Below the pieces are notes generated by a model, which saw only the letters and a program-made list of their open reading frames with translations, was not told where the DNA came from and made no database searches. Below, piece after piece: positions 7,707 to 16,700 of a DNA stretch of 39,951 nt. Every line of letters starts with the position of its first letter. Positions within the stretch are counted from its first letter, which is position 1. Origin of the DNA: Clostridiales bacterium (GTDB taxonomy: Bacteria; Bacillota; Clostridia; Peptostreptococcales; Anaerovoracaceae); NCBI GenBank assembly GCA_009782285.1, contig WRJK01000015.1, forward strand, positions 1 through 39,951, read 5' to 3'. A program made the position numbers and the translations under genes.

Positions 7707-10700
7707 ATGAAAAGAAGACACTTCAAAGGTCACAGGCTGGCGATGAGGCGGATACTCTGCATGTTAGTATCCCTGTCCCTCGCGCTGTCGCTTGTTCCGG
7801 CATCCGTGCTGGCTTTCGACGACGAATCGCCTGACCTTGGGACAAATGTTGAAGTGGCAACATCGGCAGAAAGCGAAAGTACGGTTTCGGAAGATGTTGG
7901 CGAGGCGGACGTAGTATCGGAAGACGTGGACGAAGAAGCCACAGAGCCGGAAGACGCAGACGAAGAAGTCGCTGAGCCAGCAGACATTGACGAAGATGCT
8001 TACTTGACAGAAGAAGGCGACGACGAGTTCCTGGATCAGGATATTTCGGGCGACGGCTCAGGCTCTGAGGCGGTCGCAGACAGCGCTGTCGACGTCTCGC
8101 TTGAAAGCGAGCTTCGCATCGCCGTCACAAACGCCCCTATTGGCGAACCGGTCACGATAAACCTCACGCAGGACATCGAACTGACCGGCGGCCCGCTGAC
8201 CATTCCAGTCGGCGCGGACATTACGCTGACGGGCGATTTCGAGCTGATTGGCGCACCTGACCAGCCTGCAGTGGTTGTTTTTGGCAACCTGGAGCTGGAC
8301 GGCGTGACGGTGGTCGGCGAGATCTATTACGGCGAAGCGGGCGACCTGGAAGAGACGGACGACATTGAGCTGCCAAGAGGCGAAGAAGCCTTGGAACCCG
8401 AAGAAGATGAACAGGCCATGGCAAGAAATGGCGTTTTCGTGAGTTTCATGGTAGGCACAGAGCAGGTCTACTACGTTGAGACCAACGCTTTCGGTTACTG
8501 CGAAGAACCGCCGCCACCAAACGAAAGCCTCTACCCGCCGGGCATGCATTCGTTCCTTGGGTGGTTCACGACGCCGTCGGGCGGCCCAAACGACCCAAGT
8601 TTCAACTTCGTGAACACTCCGGTCAATTCAAACATGACCTTGTACGCGAGGTTTAGCGACAACTACCTCGTCCAGTTCCTGAACGACCAGGGCGTCGTAG
8701 TAGAGTCGATCCTACAACCTACCGGCTGGCAGGTTACTGCAGCGACCGCGCAGCAGGTGGTCGACCAGAAATTGGCGCTGCCGACACTTAACTCAGTCTT
8801 CAGGCACTGGTATGAGAGCAACCCACTGGTGCCGGTGACGTTCCCGCTTACGTTAAACAGGAACTACACACTGAAGCCCCATTTTGCCAACGAGTACTTC
8901 CTGATATTCGCATCGGACGGGACTCAGGTGGACCCGCCAATAGCGATTTACGAGGAGGGGCAGCCCACCGTACAGCCGATTCCGCCTACGCGCATGGGCT
9001 ACACGTTCAACAGGTGGGTGTACGACAACAACCCGAGCGTACCCTTTGTATTCGGCTCGCCGCTAACGGCAGACGTAACGGTGCGTGCGACATGGACACC
9101 TTCAACGGCAAACTACAGCATAGTATACTGGCTGGAAAAGGCCGACCTTGCAGGAACGCCGAACATCAACAACCACGATGATTACGCCTTTGCGTATTCC
9201 GAGAGTGCAACCGGCACATCGGGAACCATGAGCAACATCACAGGCATGAGCAGCGCAGCGGCGAACAGCAGCCTTGCAATGAGGTGCGCGAACTTCCAAG
9301 CCGCCGCCAACGTGGAAATCAAGGGTAACGGCACCACGGTGGTGAACGTGTACTGCAAGAGGAACGTGTACAGGATCACTTTCGACCTGAACAGCGGCAC
9401 CTACATTTCAAGCATGACGTACAAAGGCAGCGTATACCTCAGCAATGGGGCGCCGTACTACATCGACGTGAAATACGGCCAGAACATAAGCGACATTTGG
9501 CCTTACAACGGCACAGGCGGTGCCAGCTTTGTGAATACCGACCCGAGGGGCCTGCTGTTTGCCGGCTGGGAGCCCAATGACCAGACATTTTCCGAGTTGA
9601 ACGTCTGGTCCACGAACCGCTTGGCGTTCACGGAGGACATGCTGCCGTTAAACCTGAACTCTCCCGGATACACGGTGACGGGTTATTGGGGAACGGCTAT
9701 ACCCAAAGTAGTCAACTACTGGATTGAGCAGTTGCCGGGAGAAACCGGGCAAACCACCGTATTCGGAGGCAAGATTTACGTAAAGAGCACGAAGCACTCG
9801 CTGGTGTATTCCAGTGCAAGCGCACTTGTTCAGCCAAAGGACATCGAAGGTACGGTCAATATTGCCAGGTTTTACGACAACACTGTATACCCCACAGTTT
9901 TTGACTTTTACTACGACAGGAACAGGCACGACCTCTTGTTCAACTCGATGGGGGGCACGGCTGTAAGCCCTGTGACCAACATCATGTTTGAAGAGTCCCT
10001 TGCGAACAAGAAGCCGATACCCCCGTTGAAAACTGAAGAGGGTTTTTCCTACGACTTCGACGATTGGTACATCGACCCAGGATATAATGAAGTGTTCGAC
10101 TTTGACAACAGCATCATGCCTGACGCCGACGTTCAGCTGTATGGCAGATGGTCGCCGACCAGGTTCACCGTCAGTTATTATGACAGCGTATTGCCCGGCG
10201 CCACTTTGTTTGGTACCCAAGGGGCGGATTTGAACGATTACATCAACCCGCCTTACGATCCGGGCGACAATGTCCCGGGGTACGGCATACTCAGGGCGTG
10301 GCTGTTCAAAGTGAACGGCAGGAACATGATATTCAGCTATGATACACCTATTACGTCCGACCTCAACCTTTACGCCGACTGGCAGACTGACAACTTCAGG
10401 ATCACTTACGACATCGGCGAGGGGACGGCAGGCATCGTTCCTGTGGACAACGACAGGTACAGTATTGGCGTCTTGGCGCCTGTATTGGCAGGTACCGGCC
10501 TAGTCAGCGGCAGCAGGGTTTTTGCAGGATGGCGCATTGACGGGATCGGCCCCACGTATTATCCGGGAGGCATCGTGAACGTCAACGGCAACATCAACTT
10601 CGTAGCCCGCTACCTGAGCCCGGAGGAAGCCATAACGGTAAACTACCATTCCAACTATGCCCCGGATTTCGTAGTTGCTAGGACCTATTCGTCCTACGAC

Positions 10701-13700
10701 AACCCGATAACGATACTCAGTTTGGCCGAAGCGACATCCCTCGGGATCGATCGGCTGAACTACGACCTCAAGTACTGGACGCTTACAACGGCTGATGCAG
10801 CACCAATCCGAAACCTTGGAGGGACATACACCTTCGCAGACCTCGGGTTGAGCGGCAACACAATCAACCTGTACGCGCAGTGGGACGGCACGGTGAGAGA
10901 TATCAGCGTGACAAAGCAGGCGACGGTTGACGGCTTGCCGTACACCGGCGGACCCGTGCAAGTAGGCGAAAAAATCGAATACAAGATCACCGTGACAAAC
11001 ACGGGAACCATACCTTTAACCAATGTGGTCGTCACAGACCCGATGTTTAACCTCAACCAGACTATTAGCTTGGCAGTCGGTGAAAGCAGGGTGTACGATT
11101 TCGAACATTATGTGGTGGTGGCAGACGGTCGCTCAATTCACAACGTAGCCACGGCAGTGGCAGGTGACGTGAGCGACAGCGACGAAGTCACGGTGCAGAT
11201 CGGGGAGTACCCGAAGCTGTCAGTGACAAAGACCGCCAACGTAACGACCGCGCAGGTGGGCAACACAATCTACTACACGATTACAGTGACCAACACGGGC
11301 AACGTTGCCCTGAGCAACGTCCGCGTAGTGGACACCAAGATTGGGCTTGACCAGACGATCGCCAACCTTGCGCCGGGCGCAAGCCAGCCGTACAACAACC
11401 AACCCTACAACGTAACGATCGCTGACGGGCTGCTGATCCACAACGTGGCGACGGCCACGGCGGGCAGCGTAACAGCAAGCGACGAATTCGACGTAACGGT
11501 TGGGGCAAGCCAAGGCCTGACAGTGAAGAAGACCGCTTTCGTAGGCGGCGTGCCATACGTAACCGGCACACCGGTACCAGTAAACACGTTGGTCACCTAC
11601 GACATCGTTGTGACCAACACGGGCAACGTGCCCCTGAGCAACGTGCGCGTGGTTGACGCAAAGGTGGGCCTCGATGAGACCATCGCCGAATTGCCGGCAG
11701 GGGCAAGCCAGCCATACAACAACCGTCAATACACGATAACGAACGCAGACGGCCTTTCGGTCCACAACGTGGTAACCGCTACGGCGGGGACGCTGCAAGC
11801 CAGCGACGAAGTCACCGTGACAGTGGCGGCAGTTGCGGGCGGCCTGACCATAGAGAAGACCGCAAACGTATCGGTGGCACAGGTAAACACACCCATAACG
11901 TACACCATCACAGTGTCCAACAAAGGGAACACTGTGCTGAACAACGTCCGCGTGGTCGACAACAAGGTGGGCCTCGACGCGACGATCCCGACCTTGGGCA
12001 TCGGCGCCACAGAGACGTACACGCGCACCTACACAGTCAACAACGCCGACGGGCTCATGGTCCACAACGAGGCCACGGCCACGTCCGGCACCCAGTCCGT
12101 GAAAGCCGAGCTCGACATCCCGGTGACGGCGGCTCCGAGCTGGACGGTGGTGAAGACCGCCAACGTGGCGACCGCCAAGGTGGGCGACACGATCCAGTAC
12201 ACGGTGACGGTGACCAACACGGGCAACGTGGACCTGAACAACATGCGCATACTTGACGCCAAGATCGGCGTCGACGCCACAGTCAACCTCAGCGTTGGCG
12301 AGAGCGTGCAGCGCACAGGCAGCTACACCGTCAAGAACGAAGACGGGCTTTCGGTGTACAACGAAGCGACGGCCACGGTAGGGAGCACCACCGAGAGCGA
12401 CGACGTAACAGTCGCGATCGACGCGAACCCGGGCCTTGCAGTGAAGAAGGAAGCCTTCATAGACGGGCTGCTGTACACAAGCGGCTCCGTGACGGTGGGC
12501 ACAACCATCCAGTACCGCATCACGGTGACCAACACGGGCAACGTGCCTTTGAGCAACATCCAAGTGGTGGACACAAAGCTAAACCTTAACACCACGGTAG
12601 CCAGCCTTGCCGTAGGCGAGAGCAAGAGCGACTTCGTGCTGGCCCCGTACGTGGTGAAGAACTCGGACGGCCTGTCGGTCCACAACGAAGCCACGGCGAC
12701 GTCGGGGGCGCTGCAGGCAAGCGACGAGATAACCATACCGGTGGCGGCAGTAGCGGGCGGCCTGGCCATAGAGAAGACCGCAAACGTATCGACCGCCCAG
12801 GTAAACAGCGTCATAACGTACACCATCACGGTAACCAACAAAGGGAACACTGTGCTGAACAACGTCCGCGTGGTCGACAACAAGGTGGGCCTCGACGCGA
12901 CGATCCCGACCCTGAACCCGGACGCCTCAGAGACGTACACGCGCACCTACACAGTCAACAACGCAGACGGGCTAGTGGTCCACAACGAAGCCACGGCCAC
13001 GTCCGGCACACAGTCCGTAAAAGCCGAGCTCGACATCCCGGTGACGGCGGCTCCGAGCTGGACGGTGGTGAAGACCGCCAACGTGGCGACCGCCAAGGTG
13101 GGCGACACGATCCAGTACACGGTGACGGTGACCAACACGGGCAACGTGGACCTGAACAACATGCGCATACTTGACGCCAAGATCGGCGTCGACGCCACAG
13201 TCAACCTCAGCGTTGGCGAGAGCGTGCAGCGCACAGGCAGCTACACCGTCAAGAACGAAGACGGGCTTTCGGTGTACAACGAAGCGACGGCCACGGTAGG
13301 GAGCACCACCGAGAGCGACGACGTAACAGTCGCGATCGACGCGAACCCGGGCCTTGCAGTGAAGAAGGAAGCCTTCATAGACGGGCTGCTGTACACAAGC
13401 GGCTCCGTGACGGTGGGCACAACCATCCAGTACCGCATCACGGTGACCAACACGGGCAACGTGCCTTTGAGCAACATCCAAGTGGTGGACACAAAGCTAA
13501 ACCTTAACACCACGGTAGCCAGCCTTGCCGTAGGCGAGAGCAAGAGCGACTTCGTGCTGGCCCCGTACGTGGTGAAGAACTCGGACGGCCTGTCGGTCCA
13601 CAACGAAGCCACGGCGACGTCGGGGGCGCTGCAGGCAAGCGACGAGATAACCATACCGGTGGCGGCAGTAGCGGGCGGGCTGACCATAGAGAAGACCGCA

Positions 13701-16700
13701 AACGTATCGACCGCCCAGGTAAACACAACCATAACGTACACCATCACTGTAACCAACAAAGGGAACACGGTGCTTAGCAACGTCCGCGTGGTCGACAACA
13801 AGGTGGGCCTCGACGAGACGATCCCGACCCTGAACCCGGACGCCTCAGAGACGTACGTGCGCACCTACACAGTCACCAACGCAGACGGGCTAGTGGTCCA
13901 CAACGAGGCCACGGCAACGTCCGGCACACAGTCCGTGAAAGCCGAGCTCGACATCCCGGTGACGGCGGCTCCGAGCTGGACGGTGGTGAAGACCGCCAAC
14001 GTGGCGACCGCCAAGGTGGACGACGTTATCCAGTACACGATCACCGTGACCAACACGGGCAACGTGCCATTGAACAACGTGCGCATAGTGGACGCCAAGC
14101 TGGGCATCGACGAGACGGTCAGCATTCCGGTCGGCAACAGCGTGCAGCGCCTAGGCAGCTACACCGTAAAGAAAGAAGACGGGCTTTCGGTGTACAACGT
14201 GGCGACGGCCACGGTAGGAAGCACCACCGAGAGCGACGACGTGACCGTTGCGATCGAAGCGAGCCCGGGCTTGGCATTGACCAAGACCGCAAACGTTGCG
14301 ACCGCACAGGTTGGCGACTTCATTTACTACACGATCACAGTCACCAACACGGGCAACGTGCCCCTGAGCAACATCCAAGTGGTGGACACCAAGCTAAACC
14401 TGAACACCACGATAGCCAGCCTTGCAGCTGGCGAGAGCAAGAGCGATTTCGCGATCACACCGTACCATGTAACGATTCTTGACGGGCTTTCCGTCTACAA
14501 CGTGGCAACGGCGACGTCCGGGACGCTGCAGGCAAGCGACGACGTTACAGTTGCAATTACTGCTATAACTGACGGCCTGACCATTCAGAAGACCGCCAAC
14601 GTATCGGTTGCACAGGTAAACTCAAACATAAACTACACCATCACCGTAACCAACAATGGGAACACGGTGCTGAGCAACGTGCGCGTGATCGACAACAAGC
14701 TGGGCATCGACGAGACAATACTCAGCCTGGGAATAGGCGCGAGCCAGACGTTCACAGGCAGCTACGCAGTCACCAACGCCGACGGGCTAGTGGTTCACAA
14801 CGAGGCCACGGCAACGTCCGGCACCCAGTCGGTGAAAGCCGAGCTGGACATCCCGGTGACGGCGGCTCCAAGCTGGACGGTGGTGAAGACCGCAAACGTG
14901 TCGACCGCCAAGGTGGACGACACGATCCTGTACACGATCACCGTGACCAACACGGGCAACGTGCCATTGAACAATGTGCGCATAGTGGACGCCAAGCTGG
15001 GCATCGACGCGACAGTCAGCCTAGCAGTTGGCGCAAACCAGCAGTACGTAGACCGCCCCTACACCGTAACAAACGCTGACGGGCTTTCTGTGTACAATAT
15101 AGTCACGGCCTCGGTCGGGAGCACCACTGAGAGCGACGATGTGACGGTTACGATCGAATCGAACCGCGACATCACTGTTGAGAAGAAGGCATGGATCAAC
15201 AACGTGCCGTACACGACAGGCATGGAAGCCGAAGTGGGCAACACAATCACCTACGAGGTCAAAGTTACCAACACGGGCAACGTGAAATGGGACAACCTCA
15301 ACGTGGTTGACTCGATGCTGGGCATCAACGCGACCATCGACCTGGGTGTCGGCAGCAGCGCGACCTACACTGGCTCGCACGTAGTCGTCGAGTCCGACGG
15401 GCTCTCGGTCTACAACGTGGCCACGGCGGGCAACGGCGAAGACGACATAGAAATACCAGTGAAGAGGGTCGAAAGCATGACGGTGGTCAAGACCGCCAAG
15501 ATCAACAACATACCGTACATCGAAGGGCTCATGACCGCCAAGGTCGGCGACACAATCACCTACGAGATCACCGTGACCAACACGGGCAACGTGGCGCTCA
15601 ACAACGTCCGCGTGGTTGACGACAAGGTTGGCCTCGACGACACCATCTCCAGCCTAGACAAAGGCACCAGCAAGACCTATGGCCCGTACCCCTACGACGT
15701 AACGACAGCCGACGGGCTTTCGATCTACAACGTGGCGACGGCGACAGCCGGGAACCTGGTGGAAAAAGACGAAATCACCATCCCGGTTGACGAAATAGGC
15801 ATTGACGGCATAACAGTGCTGAAGCAGGCTTGGATCGAGGGTGTGCCGTACGTGACCGGCATGACCGCCAAAGTGGAAGACGAAATCACCTACAAGATCA
15901 CCGTGACCAACACGGGCAACTCAACGCAGACCGGCATCAACGTGGTTGACGCCATGCTCGGACTAAACACAACCATCACCCTTATAGCCGGCGGCGTCTG
16001 GACCTACGACGGCATGCACAAAGTAACCGTGGCTGACGGGCTTACGGTCTACAACGTAGTGACGGCGGGCAAGGACAAAGACGAAGTCGAAATCCCTGTG
16101 GATCCGTACCCCAACATCACTGTTGAGAAGAAGGCATGGATCAACAACGTGCCGTACACGACAGGCATGGAAGCCGAAGTGGGCAACACAATCACCTACG
16201 AGGTCAAAGTTACCAACACGGGCAACGTGAAATGGGACAACCTCAACGTGGTTGACTCGATGCTGGGCATCAACGCGACCATCGACCTGGGTGTCGGCAG
16301 CAGCGCGACCTACACTGGCTCGCACGTAGTCGTCGAGTCCGACGGGCTCTCGGTCTACAACGTGGCCACGGCGGGCAACGGCGAAGACGACATAGAAATA
16401 CCAGTGAAGAGGGTCGAAAGCATGACGGTGGTCAAGACCGCCAAGATCAACAACATACCGTACATCGAAGGGCTCATGACCGCCAAGGTCGGCGACACAA
16501 TCACCTACGAGATCACCGTGACCAACACGGGCAACGTGGCGCTCAACAACGTCCGCGTGGTTGACGACAAGGTTGGCCTCGACGACACCATCTCCAGCCT
16601 AGACAAAGGCACCAGCAAGACCTATGGCCCGTACCCCTACGACGTAACGACAGCCGACGGGCTTTCGATCTACAACGTGGCGACGGCGACAGCCGGGAAC

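Noticed and set aside
11220-12563. Long minus-strand open frame (447 aa) across the adhesin repeats, and similar ones at 12323-13864
   Set aside because: They mirror the repeat array in the opposite strand, have repetitive low-information sequence and no RBS; GC-rich third positions keep the frame open by chance.
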